Shown piece by piece: positions 32,761 through 41,765 of a stretch of 64,000 nucleotides of DNA. Each line of letters opens with the position of its first letter. Position 1 is the stretch's first letter. A model generated the notes under the pieces. The model saw only the letters and a program-made list of their open reading frames with translations. It did no database searches and was not told the DNA's origin. The stretch spans positions 1 to 64,000 of the forward strand of contig NZ_FNCC01000005.1 of the NCBI RefSeq assembly GCF_900100955.1, given 5' to 3'. This DNA comes from Lentzea fradiae. Its GTDB lineage: Bacteria > Actinomycetota > Actinomycetes > Mycobacteriales > Pseudonocardiaceae. Position numbers and translations under genes: made by a program.

Positions 32761-33437
32761 GAGGTGGCTCCGGCTCGGTCTGGGACCACGACGACGCGGT
32801 CCACGAAGATTCCCGGCGTGACGACGACCTCGGGGTCGATGTCACCCGGCTCGGCCACGGCACCCACCTGCACGACCGTGGTCGTGGCGGCGGTGGCCAT
32901 CACGGGGCCGAAGTTCCTGGCCGTCTTGCGGTAGACCAGGTTGCCCACCCGGTCGGCGACGTGGGCCTTGACCAGCGCGACATCACCCTTGATCGGGTAC
33001 TCCAGCACGTAGGCGCGGCCGTCGATGACCCTGGTCTCCTTGCCCTCCGCCAGCGGCGTGCCGACGCCGGTGGGGCAGAAGAACGCGCCGATCCCCGCAC
33101 CGGCCGCGCGCAGGCGTTCGGCGAGGGTGCCCTGGGGCACGACCTCCAGCTCGATCCGGCCGGACCGGTAGAGGCCGTCGAACACCCACGAGTCGGACTG
33201 GCGCGGGAACGAGCAGACGACCCGGCGCACCCGTCCCGCCGCCAGCAGCGCGGCCAGCCCGGTGTCGCCGTTGCCCGCGTTGTTCGACACGATCGTGAGG
33301 TCCTCGGCGCCCTGCCGGATCACCGCGTCGATCAGGTCGACCGGCATGCCCGCCATGCCGAACCCTCCGATGAGGACGGTCGACCCGTCCTCGATCCCGG
33401 CGACCGCCTCGTCGGTGGACTCGCACACCGTCGTCAC
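32757..33437 (-). CDS. pcaI: 3-oxoacid/3-oxoadipate CoA-transferase subunit A
   Basis: A 226-residue CoA-transferase family I alpha subunit with GSTVLIGGFGMAGMPVDLIDAV near residues 18-40 (family G-G-F-G signature), LTIVSNNAGNGDTGLAALL, VPQGTLAERLRAAGAGIGAFFCPTGVGT and LEYPIKGDVALVKAHVADRVGNLVY. GTG 33437 overlaps the thiolase stop in GTGA, and its own stop overlaps subunit B in ATGA, giving the usual 1:1 synthesis. Acts with subunit B on succinyl-CoA and a 3-oxoacid, probably 3-oxoadipate. Confidence 0.85.
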   Translation of the reverse strand: MTTVCESTDEAVAGIEDGSTVLIGGFGMAGMPVDLIDAVIRQGAEDLTIVSNNAGNGDTGLAALLAAGRVRRVVCSFPRQSDSWVFDGLYRSGRIELEVVPQGTLAERLRAAGAGIGAFFCPTGVGTPLAEGKETRVIDGRAYVLEYPIKGDVALVKAHVADRVGNLVYRKTARNFGPVMATAATTTVVQVGAVAEPGDIDPEVVVTPGIFVDRVVVVPDRAGATS

Positions 33438-34624
33438 GCCGCACCCCGCACGTTCTCGATCACGACGGCGAGCCCCTGACCCACACCGATGCAGATGGCG
33501 GCGACACCCCAGCGTCCGCCGGACTCGCACAACCGGTGTGCCAGCGTGCCGAGCACCCGCCCGCCCGAAGCGCCGAGCGGGTGGCCGATCGCGATCGCGC
33601 CACCCTTGGCGTTGACGATCTCCGGGTCGACCTTCCAGGCGTCCACGCACGCGAGCGACTGCACGGCGAACGCCTCGTTCAGCTCCACCGCCGCCACGTC
33701 GCCCCAGCCGATCCCGGCGCGTGCCAGCGCCCGTTCCGCCGCCTCGACCGGCGCGATCCCGAACCGCTGCGGCTCCACCGCGAACGACCCGCGCCCGGCG
33801 ACCCTGGCCAGCGGCGCGAGGTTCGCGCGGTCGCCGAACGCCTCGGTGCCGAACAGCAACGCCGACGCCCCGTCGTTGAGCGGCGAGGCGTTTCCGGCGG
33901 TGATCGTGCCGTCCTCGCGGAACACCGGCTTCAGCCCGGCCAGCTTCTCCGGCGTGCTGCCGTCGCGAATGCCCTCGTCCCTGGCCAGCTCCACCCCCGG
34001 CACCGGCACGACCAGGTCGTCGTAGAAACCTTCGGACCACGCCCGCGCCGCCCGCCGGTGCGACTCGGCCGCGAACGCGTCCTGCCGGTCCCGAGGCACC
34101 CGCAACGCCTCGGCCAGCTGCTCGTTCGCCTCGCCGAGGGACACCGTCCACTCCTTCGGCATCCGCTCGTTCACCAGCCGCCAGCCGAGCGTCGTCGACA
34201 CCGCGGTCACGTCCCCAGCGGGGAACCCGCGTGACGGCTTCGGCAGCACCCACGGCGCACGGGTCATCGACTCCACGCCCCCGGCGACCGCGACCTCCGC
34301 GTCCCCGGTCTCTATCAGCCGCGAGGCGATCATCGCCGCGTCCAGCGACGACCCGCACAGCCGGTTCACCGTCGTCGCGGGCACGCTCACCGGCAACCCG
34401 GCCAGCAGCACGGCCATCCGCCCGACGTTGCGGTTGTCCTCACCGGCGCCGTTGGCGTTGCCCCAGACCACCTCCCCGATCTCGGCGGGGTCGAGCCCGG
34501 GGGCCTTGGCCAGCACACCGCGCAGCGCCACGGCCGCCAGGTCGTCGGGCCGGACATCGGCCAGCGCGCCGTTGAACCGCCCGAAAGGCGTGCGCGCCGC
34601 CGCGTACAGGTAAGCGGAGTTCAC
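33434..34624 (-). CDS. pcaF: Acetyl-CoA acyltransferase, beta-ketoadipyl-CoA thiolase type
   Basis: A 396-residue thiolase. The acyl-accepting cysteine is in TVNRLCGSSLDA (about Cys89), substrate-loop VAGGVESMTRAP follows, then ELNEAFAVQSLA, GGAIAIGHPLGASGGR (active-site His) and the second cysteine in AAICIGVGQG. The pattern NRLCGSS and VESMTRAP is that of PcaF/PaaJ-like enzymes that split 3-oxoadipyl-CoA to succinyl-CoA and acetyl-CoA. The start is GTG 34624, the first codon of the alignment-like VNSAYLYAAARTPFG; a longer frame to 34666 enters the promoter region. First gene of pcaF-pcaI-pcaJ, divergent from a LysR regulator that probably controls it. Confidence 0.87.
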   Translation of the reverse strand: MNSAYLYAAARTPFGRFNGALADVRPDDLAAVALRGVLAKAPGLDPAEIGEVVWGNANGAGEDNRNVGRMAVLLAGLPVSVPATTVNRLCGSSLDAAMIASRLIETGDAEVAVAGGVESMTRAPWVLPKPSRGFPAGDVTAVSTTLGWRLVNERMPKEWTVSLGEANEQLAEALRVPRDRQDAFAAESHRRAARAWSEGFYDDLVVPVPGVELARDEGIRDGSTPEKLAGLKPVFREDGTITAGNASPLNDGASALLFGTEAFGDRANLAPLARVAGRGSFAVEPQRFGIAPVEAAERALARAGIGWGDVAAVELNEAFAVQSLACVDAWKVDPEIVNAKGGAIAIGHPLGASGGRVLGTLAHRLCESGGRWGVAAICIGVGQGLAVVIENVRGAA

Positions 34625-34648
34625 AGCCCCGACGCTACGTCCGCGGCT

Positions 34649-34672
34649 TGATATCGTGAAGTACAAATATCA
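34649..34672. promoter_or_regulatory. Divergent LysR-type operator candidate
   Basis: TGATAT-N12-ATATCA is a perfect 6-bp dyad between the thiolase and LysR genes. A further ATATCA occurs at 34694-34699, 22 bases along. The AT-rich dyad between divergent genes fits a LysR-type activation site that serves both directions. Confidence 0.5.
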
Positions 34673-34712
34673 TGACCAATAGATACGTCCTCCATATCAA
34701 TGGACTGAACCC

Positions 34713-35597
34713 ATGGACCTGCGCCAGCTGCGGTACTTCGTCGCCGTCGCCGAGGAATGCCACTTCGGCCGCGCCGCCGCCCGCCTGCACATGGCGCAAC
34801 CCCCGCTGTCCCAGCAGATCCGCACCCTGGAAGACGACCTCGGCGTCCAGCTGCTGCGCCGCACCACCCGCCGCGTGGAGCTGACCGAGGCAGGCGCGGC
34901 CTACCTGGACCGGGCCAGGAAGATCCTCGCCGCCGTGGACGATGCCGGTCACGAGGCCCGAAGGGTCGCGGCAGGCTCCGTGGGCCGCCTGGCCATCGGC
35001 TGCGTGGGCTCCGCGACCTACAGCCTCCTACCGGCCCTGGCCCGCGGCCTCTCCGCCGAACTGCCCGGCGTCGACTTCGCGTTCCGCGGCGAGATGCTGG
35101 TCCCCGACCAGGTCCGCGCCCTGCGTTCGGGCGACATCGACATAGCGCTGCTCCGGCCACCCGTAGCCGACACCACCATCGCGATGAAGGTCCTGCGCCG
35201 CGACCGCCTCGTCGCGGCACTCCCGTCCGACCACGCCCTGGCATCCCGCCGCAGGCTCTCGGTCGCGAAACTGCGCGACGAACCGTTCATCGTGCACTCG
35301 GGCCGCCGCGACTCGGTGATGTTCGAGACCGTCCTGCACCTGTGCCGGGCCGCCGGTTTCGACCCCGCGGTCCGGCACGAGGTCGACGAGACGTCCACCC
35401 TCGTCACGCTCGTCGCCGGTGGGCTCGGCGTGGCGATCGTGCCGGAACCGGTGTCCGCGCTCCGGCTGGGCGGGGTGGTGTACGTGCCCCTGTCGGACCG
35501 TGCCGCGACGAGCGAGCTGGCCGTGGCGCACCTCGCCGACCGCGCGGAGCCGCACCTTCAGCGAGCCGTGAACGCCGTGACGGCACTCGTCCGGTAG
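34713..35597 (+). CDS. LysR-family transcriptional regulator
   Basis: A 294-residue LysR-type regulator. The N-terminal winged helix-turn-helix spans about residues 1-60 (MDLRQLRYFVAVAEECHFGRAAARL, then QPPLSQQIRTLEDDLGVQLLRR). An effector-binding domain follows, with GCVGSATYSLLP, GDIDIALLRPP and LVTLVAGGLGVAIVPEP. It is divergent from the pcaF-pcaI-pcaJ operon across 88 bases with an ATATCA dyad, so it most likely activates that operon in response to an aromatic-pathway intermediate. ATG 34713 has a weak ribosome site. The stop lies 29 bases before the convergent helicase gene's stop. Confidence 0.9.
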   Translation: MDLRQLRYFVAVAEECHFGRAAARLHMAQPPLSQQIRTLEDDLGVQLLRRTTRRVELTEAGAAYLDRARKILAAVDDAGHEARRVAAGSVGRLAIGCVGSATYSLLPALARGLSAELPGVDFAFRGEMLVPDQVRALRSGDIDIALLRPPVADTTIAMKVLRRDRLVAALPSDHALASRRRLSVAKLRDEPFIVHSGRRDSVMFETVLHLCRAAGFDPAVRHEVDETSTLVTLVAGGLGVAIVPEPVSALRLGGVVYVPLSDRAATSELAVAHLADRAEPHLQRAVNAVTALVR

Positions 35598-35626
35598 CGC
35601 TTCGTGCGGTGCGGGTTCTGCCTTGA

Positions 35627-37744
35627 TCAACGACGTTCGACGACGTTGAAACGGATCGGCTCTTCCAGCGTTCGTTGAGCCCCTTCGAGATCAGCGAGGC
35701 GTGATGCCAGCGTGGCCATAGCCAGATGCCGTGGCAGCGCCTCGTTGAACTTCAGCCCTGTCAGAGCCCTCTCGTCAACGTCGGGCAGGACGAGACGTGC
35801 AACCGCATCACTTGTCGCCGCTCGCCACATCTCACGAGTCAGATCCGTGCGCAGGCGGATCGACACGTCATCGACTCGCTGCTTCTCGTCGGTTAGTTCC
35901 GACAGCGTGGAGGCGAGGGTGGCATTCGCGCGATATCCCGCCCACGTCCACCATCGAACATCGGTGCTGCTTCTCGTGACCAGCGTTCCGCCGGGGTGCA
36001 CATGCGCTTCCGCCTCTTCGCGCTCGTCGCTCAACGCGCTCAACGCCCGCCGGGTCAGCTTCACCGGTGGATCAGCGCCCAGCAGAACCTCGCGGACGGC
36101 ACGTGTCAGCTCGAACGAGGCCGCACCGGTGCCAGGCGTGTGCCACCGTGCCTTACCACCGTGCTCCGCTTCTTCGACAAAACAACGGCGCCGTTTCCAG
36201 TCGATCCAACCGACTTTCCAACTGCGGCCTGCCAGCAGGAGCAGCCGCGGTCCGTCGACCTTCTCGGTCAGCAGAGCAGGATCGGTGCGGCCGATCTCGC
36301 GGCGTCCGTGCAGGACGGTGAACTGCGGCGGAGCGGTGAACACCGCTGTCATGTCCATGAAGTGCCGCCTGCCGAACTTCTGCTCGGCAGCAGGACCGAT
36401 GAACAGCAGCTCACCGTCCTGATCAAGGAAACCGTTCTCCACCAGGTATTTCAAGATCGGCGTCGCGCTGTGGTCGAACGGTGCCAGGCCGTTCCAGCCC
36501 TCGGCCCACAGCCGAGAGCCGATTCGGTTCTCCTGCAGGGCAAGCGCCAGCAGCTGCTGAGCCACGATGTGTCGTGGTTGCGGCGGCGCGGTCACCGGCT
36601 CGACGAACCCGCGGCTCCACAACAGGAGCAGTGCCGCCGTCCAGGGCACCTCGTGACGCTGGATGGCGAGGAACAGGCAGTTGCGAGTGGTACCCGGCCT
36701 GCGGCCGGTACGCCCGAGTCGCTGGAGGAACGATGCGACGGAACTTGGTGCATTGATCTGGATGACCCTGTCGAGGTCGCCCACGTCGATACCGAGCTCG
36801 AGCGTGCTGGTCGAGACGATCACGCAGTCACGCGCCTCTGCGAACGCGAGCTCCGCTCGGCGTCGTTCGTCAACCGACAGCGACGCGTGCGACAAGAACG
36901 TAGTCACGTTCAGATCGCGCAAAGCGGCACCAAGCTCTTCCACGAGCTGGCGGGAATCACAGAAAACCAGGCGTTTCTCTCCGCGGTGCAGGGTCGAGAT
37001 GACCGTTGCGGCGTTGAACACCGAACCGACGTAGTCCATCTCGATGTCGACCGTCGCCACGGGAGGGGCTGGAGCGGCGACCACTTCCGGGGCGATCACC
37101 TCAGCCGCTCGTGAACCCCTGCTTGAGCCTTGTAGCCAGCGAAGCAAGTCATGAGGGTTGCCTACGGTTGCAGACAGGCCGACGCGTTGGATTTCTCTGC
37201 CCGCTACGTTGGTCAGCCGTTCGAGGACAGCAAGCAGATGCCAGCCCCGATCGTCGCCGGCGAACGCGTGAACCTCATCGACGACGATGGTCCGCAACGA
37301 AGCGAACAGGTGCTGCTGCTCCACCTTCACACTGACGAGCATTGCTTCCAGCGACTCGGGTGTGGTGAGCAGGATGTCCGGCGGATCACGCAGAATGCGC
37401 TGGCGGGCGGCCTGGGTGGTGTCACCGTGCCAAAGCGCGACCCTTCGGCCGAGCCAGGACGTGTAGGACTCCAGTCGTGGAAGCAGGTTGTTCAGCAGTG
37501 CCTTGATCGGGCAGACGTAGATCACCGAAAGACCCGTCCACTTGTGCTGTTCCATCGCGCTCAGCAATGGAAAGCAAGCGGCCTCGGTCTTTCCTCCCGC
37601 AGTGGGGGCGAGCAGGACTGCGTCATTGCCCGCCATCAAGGGCCGGATTGCTTCGGCCTGCAGCGGCCGCAACGACCTCCATCCGAGCGTGTTGACGATG
37701 TGGTGCACCAGAACGGGGTTCAGCTCGTCGAGTCCGGTGTTCAC
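35627..37744 (-). CDS. brxHI: BREX type 2 helicase BrxHI (Lhr-like DEAD/DEAH helicase)
   Basis: A 705-residue superfamily 2 helicase. Motif I APTAGGKTEAA is at about 44-54, Ia YVCPIKALLNNL near 75, motif II VVDEVHAF near 155, motif III LSATVGNP near 187, and the RecA2 motifs VIVSTSTLELGIDVGD and FLQRLGRTGRR near 305-345. A winged-helix and unknown C-terminal part follow. GTG 37744 overlaps the brxD stop in GTGA. Gene order after brxD and PglZ identifies it as BrxHI, the helicase of type 2 BREX phage exclusion. It probably unwinds or translocates on phage DNA for the complex, which is inferred from the family. Confidence 0.9.
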   Translation of the reverse strand: MNTGLDELNPVLVHHIVNTLGWRSLRPLQAEAIRPLMAGNDAVLLAPTAGGKTEAACFPLLSAMEQHKWTGLSVIYVCPIKALLNNLLPRLESYTSWLGRRVALWHGDTTQAARQRILRDPPDILLTTPESLEAMLVSVKVEQQHLFASLRTIVVDEVHAFAGDDRGWHLLAVLERLTNVAGREIQRVGLSATVGNPHDLLRWLQGSSRGSRAAEVIAPEVVAAPAPPVATVDIEMDYVGSVFNAATVISTLHRGEKRLVFCDSRQLVEELGAALRDLNVTTFLSHASLSVDERRRAELAFAEARDCVIVSTSTLELGIDVGDLDRVIQINAPSSVASFLQRLGRTGRRPGTTRNCLFLAIQRHEVPWTAALLLLWSRGFVEPVTAPPQPRHIVAQQLLALALQENRIGSRLWAEGWNGLAPFDHSATPILKYLVENGFLDQDGELLFIGPAAEQKFGRRHFMDMTAVFTAPPQFTVLHGRREIGRTDPALLTEKVDGPRLLLLAGRSWKVGWIDWKRRRCFVEEAEHGGKARWHTPGTGAASFELTRAVREVLLGADPPVKLTRRALSALSDEREEAEAHVHPGGTLVTRSSTDVRWWTWAGYRANATLASTLSELTDEKQRVDDVSIRLRTDLTREMWRAATSDAVARLVLPDVDERALTGLKFNEALPRHLAMATLASRLADLEGAQRTLEEPIRFNVVERR

Positions 37745-39063
37745 GGCAGATCCAGCTCGACATCGCCAGCGCTGGCAGAGGCGTTCCTCTCGACCTCGTT
37801 CAGCTCAGCGGAGGTGACCGTCAAAGCGTAGTGAACGCGCGGGTCGAAATCAGGATGCTCGTCAACGCGATCCAGCACTTCGGCCACGAGCTTGCGCAGG
37901 AACACCCGGGGCGCGACACCGACCCGGCCACCCAGCTCACCAGTCACAGCAGCCGCCAGAACACCGAGATAAGCGTCATCGACGGTAGAAGTGATCCGAC
38001 CCGCGTTGCGAGCCACACCGGCGTAGAGGTCACGCACAGCGCGCCCGAGCTCTGTCAGCCGGTCGAGGTCGAAACCTGGTAGCCGGAGCTGGACGGCTCT
38101 GGGCGAGTCGAATCGTGGGTCTGTGGTGAAGTCGGTGGCCAAGCGCTGTGCCAGAGGAGGCAACCGCTGTACGCCTTGCTGTCCGTCGAAGAACGCGGGT
38201 GTCCCTGTGATGACGAGGAAGAGACCGGGGAAACGACCCGCGTCGATCTCGTCGAGCAGCTGGCGAAGGGCGTTCAGGCCCTTCTCCCGCACGTCCCCTC
38301 GAACACGCTGGAGTGTCTCGATCTCGTCGAGGACGAGCAGGAGGCCCGGATGGCCACAGTCGCGCAACACGGTGAGCAGCCCCTGGAGGAAGCCCAGTGC
38401 GGCGAAGTGGTCCAGATCGCCTCGCACACCCGCGGTACGACGCGCGGAGGCGGCCACCGACTTCTGGCCGCCCAACCAGGCGATCAGTGCCTCCGCTGTG
38501 GCTGGGTCGCCGTTGACACGTGCTTGTCGGTAACCGCGCAGAGCGGCCGCGAAGGCCGGGGTGGTGCGGGCCACCTCGGCCAGCCGCTGCTCCAGCAACA
38601 CATCGACAGCGGCCGAGAGGGCGGTGTCGTCGTCTTCGTCGACCTCTCCCGCGTCCAGCACCTCTTCTTCGAGCGTGTAGAACCACGAGTCGACCACGGG
38701 ACCGAGTGCGCTGGGCCGATGCGTGGCTGTGCTCAACCGCTCGGTCAGCCTGCGGTACACCGTCTCCAACCGGTGCAGTGGGGTCTCGGTCTCCGAGATC
38801 TGCACCTCCGAGGTGGCGAGCCCGGACCGTTTCGCTTTCTCGGAGAGCCAGCGAGAGAAGAACGTCTTACCTGACCCGTACTCGCCCCGGACAGCGTGAA
38901 AAGCCGCACCGCCCTTGGCAACCGTTGCCAGGTCCTCGTCCATCGCAGGTGCGAAACGGTCGAGCCCCACTGCGAAGAGGTCGAGACCGGCCTGCGGCAC
39001 CGTGCCACGCCGCAGGGCTGCGATCACCTCGCGGCGGCGTGCCTCGCTGACGGGCCCGGTCAC
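37741..39063 (-). CDS. brxD: BREX system ATP-binding protein BrxD
   Basis: A 440-residue AAA-like P-loop ATPase. Walker A VRGEYGSGKTFFSRWL is at about residues 58-72 and Walker B LLLVLDEIETLQRV near 245. The sensor-like FLVITGTPAFF is near 283, and a helical C-terminal lid ends in FLRKLVAEVLDRVDEHPDF. Length and the order pglZ-brxD-brxHI match type 2 BREX. GTG 39063 overlaps the pglZ stop, and the stop overlaps brxHI. Likely an energy-coupling subunit of the exclusion machinery. Confidence 0.9.
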   Translation of the reverse strand: MTGPVSEARRREVIAALRRGTVPQAGLDLFAVGLDRFAPAMDEDLATVAKGGAAFHAVRGEYGSGKTFFSRWLSEKAKRSGLATSEVQISETETPLHRLETVYRRLTERLSTATHRPSALGPVVDSWFYTLEEEVLDAGEVDEDDDTALSAAVDVLLEQRLAEVARTTPAFAAALRGYRQARVNGDPATAEALIAWLGGQKSVAASARRTAGVRGDLDHFAALGFLQGLLTVLRDCGHPGLLLVLDEIETLQRVRGDVREKGLNALRQLLDEIDAGRFPGLFLVITGTPAFFDGQQGVQRLPPLAQRLATDFTTDPRFDSPRAVQLRLPGFDLDRLTELGRAVRDLYAGVARNAGRITSTVDDAYLGVLAAAVTGELGGRVGVAPRVFLRKLVAEVLDRVDEHPDFDPRVHYALTVTSAELNEVERNASASAGDVELDLP

Positions 39064-41765
39064 GGCTTCTCCACGTTGAACTGTTCACGCAGCAACTGCA
39101 GGTTGAGCTCCAGAGTCCGCCCTCCATCCACAGAGGACAACACCGGGTATCCCTCGACGTTCAGCAGCCGCTGCAGGATGCTGACGAGGAACTCCGGGTT
39201 GCGTCCAGCCCGTCCGGCCGCTGTGGCGGCCTCGGCGAGTGAGCACCGGCCGCCGGCTGCGCTCAGTTTGTCGATCACGGCGGCGACCTCCGGCTTCTTC
39301 GGAGCCTTCGGCACAAACGCCTTCTGCGCGTCGTAGATTTTCGACGCGACGACTGATGCTCCCAGAGTCGGCGTGGCAGGTAGTGCCTCTTCGACGGTGA
39401 AAAGTGGTGCCGACTGTTCCGCGGCCTTCGCCTCCTTGCGGCTTTCCGGCTTCTGGTTCTTGCGCCCGGGGACAGGCTTGACACGCACCGTGGTGCTGCG
39501 CCACCACGTCGGCGTCACCATCTCAGGTGACAACAGATGCCATCCGGACGGCAAAAGATCCGCGGAGGGCAGGAAGACCAGCACAGGCACCGTCATCTCG
39601 GCGAGTGCGGCGCCACCGTGGTATCCGGCCTTTCGCGGCGTGTAGTGGATGTCCTCACGCCAGGGGACGACGACGCTGCCGGCGCCATCCAACACGCGCG
39701 GACCCGTCAGCGCGATTTCCCCGGCTTCCGGTGTGCCGGTCCGCCATCGTGCGGACTGCACTCCGGACGCGGGAACCGGGCCTGAACCGGCAGGGGTCCT
39801 GTCGAGGACATGTCCGTGGTCTGACACGAGCACGACGGGACGCGCGTAGGCACGGGCAGCGTCCAGCAGTTCGGCAAGATAGGTGATGTCGGTGAGCCGC
39901 CATCCCGTGCGGTCGCCTTCACGGCCGTGATCCAGAGCGTCGTCGATGGTGTTGAGCACGACGGCGACGACGTCATCCCCAGCCAGCGAAGCGATCAGCG
40001 GCTCCGCCAACCGTTGCCCGGCATGACCTGCGATGTCGCCTTTGTGGAGCAGAAGGGCGTTCTTGCGGTGCTTGCGCCAGAACGACTCGAAACCGTTCCT
40101 CTCGGTGGCCTGATCGCCACTGGAGAGTCCTCCGGTGAGCAGACAGGCTCGACTGACACGAGTAACGGAGGGAACGGCCGAGACAGCCGACGTGCGTTCT
40201 CCAACCCGTGGCGACGCTTCGCTCCAGCCTCGACCGGCCAGCTGTTCGCCGAACTCGGTGGCGACAGCGCTGCTCATGCCGTCCAGCACGATGACCAGAG
40301 GTGCGTGCGCGGCACCTGACAGGGGCAATGCGACTCGTTCGAGAACGTCCTCGATGAGCAGGCATCCGCCCGGAGCGTGAGTGGAAGCGCTCTGGGTCCA
40401 CACTGTGAGGTGTTTCGCGAACTGCTCGTCCAGCCTGTCACGACGGGCACGAACAGCGTCATACAGCGACCGGTATGCCTGCCCGACCACTGGATCGTGC
40501 ACCGAGTCACCAGCCCACAACAACGCGAGTGCCCGGTCCACCCAGCCCCAGTCCGCGAGATGAGCACGCACCCCCGAAGCGACGGAGTCGACCACTTCCT
40601 CGGGCTCAGCAAGCCATCGGGCGAGGCGAACAGCAGTCGCCGCGGCTGTGGCGCGCTCCGGGAACAGGCGAGCAAGCGCATGCTCTTCGACGCCGCCCAA
40701 GGCGGCTTCCGCAGCTTCCAGCCGACCACGGGCGAGCGCGGCCGTGAGCACGCGCAGCCGCGCGCTGAAACTGCTCGTCAAGAAGCGGTTGCCGACCAAG
40801 GCGTCGGTGAGGTCGGCGCTGACGGCCAGGTCGTCCGCTTGGCGGATGACGTCCAGAACCTGCTGGCGGGCCATCGCGGCATGCGCGGCACCACTCGCCG
40901 CCTCGATCGCCCAGCGGTCGAGAGTTCCCTCGACCGCATCGACGAAGGCCGTCAGCTCATTGCCGCGAGGACGCACCTGACCGAGCAAGCGACCGATCTC
41001 GAGAGCCGTCTGCGTGGAGGCATCAGGCGCCGTGATGGCAGAGGCGAGGACTCCCAGAGCCATGGCGTCTTGAGCGCGTCCCTCCGAGGCGAGGGACATC
41101 AGCACGACCGCGGCTCCACCGACTTTCTCCGTGAGCCACGACGTCAGCCCGGCCTGTTCGGACCGAGGCAGGGAGGCGAATGCCGATCCCGCCACGCTGC
41201 GAGACCACGTCAACAGGCTGCTGGCGTCGAGAGTTCCCTCAGCGAGATCTCCACTGCCGAGCCGCGCGCCGATCAAGGCACGCACCGCGGCGTCCCTGGT
41301 CAAGACCTGACCCGAGCGGCGCCACCCACTGGCAGGCTCCGCGTCGAGAAGAGCGTCGACGAGCCAACGCTCGCGGCGGATGCGCGGGTCCACGTCCACC
41401 GCGCCGAACCGCTGCTTCACGATCTCCACCCGGTCGACCGTGCAGGTGGCACGGCCGAGCGCGTGTCCTCGGAGATCCCAGCCCAGCTGGGCGTCCTCGA
41501 CGCTGGTCGTCACGACGAGCACGTCGTCGGTGTCCGAAGTCGCCGACCGATGTGCACGCCACGCATCGACGATGCCGAGCACGGACGGTTGGTCGGTCAC
41601 CGCGACCCGTCGGGACTTGCCGCTGATCCGCACGGTGAACTCACTCGGCGACGACCGGTCGTAACGACCGTGCACGAGCACCAGACGGCGGTCTTTCGCG
41701 CCAGGCAGCCTGGCCTCGAGCAACGCCTCGAGGATCCGCCGGTTCACCTCAGGAACAGCACCCAT
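39060..41765 (-). CDS. pglZ: BREX phosphatase-domain protein PglZ
   Basis: A 901-residue protein whose C-terminal half has the PglZ domain of the alkaline phosphatase superfamily. PLVIVLDGMSSAVATEF supplies the metal-binding aspartate near residue 490, then VVAVVLNTIDDALDHG near 600, and VVLVSDHGHVLDR the D-H-x-H metal motif near 650. The N-terminal part is a long helical region with no known domain. PglZ is a core subunit of all main BREX types and is thought to be a phosphodiesterase or nuclease-like enzyme. The start is set at ATG 41765, overlapping the pglY stop in TGATG; an extension to 41798 would lie inside pglY. Confidence 0.92.
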   Translation of the reverse strand: MGAVPEVNRRILEALLEARLPGAKDRRLVLVHGRYDRSSPSEFTVRISGKSRRVAVTDQPSVLGIVDAWRAHRSATSDTDDVLVVTTSVEDAQLGWDLRGHALGRATCTVDRVEIVKQRFGAVDVDPRIRRERWLVDALLDAEPASGWRRSGQVLTRDAAVRALIGARLGSGDLAEGTLDASSLLTWSRSVAGSAFASLPRSEQAGLTSWLTEKVGGAAVVLMSLASEGRAQDAMALGVLASAITAPDASTQTALEIGRLLGQVRPRGNELTAFVDAVEGTLDRWAIEAASGAAHAAMARQQVLDVIRQADDLAVSADLTDALVGNRFLTSSFSARLRVLTAALARGRLEAAEAALGGVEEHALARLFPERATAAATAVRLARWLAEPEEVVDSVASGVRAHLADWGWVDRALALLWAGDSVHDPVVGQAYRSLYDAVRARRDRLDEQFAKHLTVWTQSASTHAPGGCLLIEDVLERVALPLSGAAHAPLVIVLDGMSSAVATEFGEQLAGRGWSEASPRVGERTSAVSAVPSVTRVSRACLLTGGLSSGDQATERNGFESFWRKHRKNALLLHKGDIAGHAGQRLAEPLIASLAGDDVVAVVLNTIDDALDHGREGDRTGWRLTDITYLAELLDAARAYARPVVLVSDHGHVLDRTPAGSGPVPASGVQSARWRTGTPEAGEIALTGPRVLDGAGSVVVPWREDIHYTPRKAGYHGGAALAEMTVPVLVFLPSADLLPSGWHLLSPEMVTPTWWRSTTVRVKPVPGRKNQKPESRKEAKAAEQSAPLFTVEEALPATPTLGASVVASKIYDAQKAFVPKAPKKPEVAAVIDKLSAAGGRCSLAEAATAAGRAGRNPEFLVSILQRLLNVEGYPVLSSVDGGRTLELNLQLLREQFNVEKP

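Noticed and set aside
35627-37744. Treating the helicase as a housekeeping Lhr or DNA-repair enzyme
   Set aside because: It is coupled by overlap to brxD and lies in the canonical type 2 BREX order.
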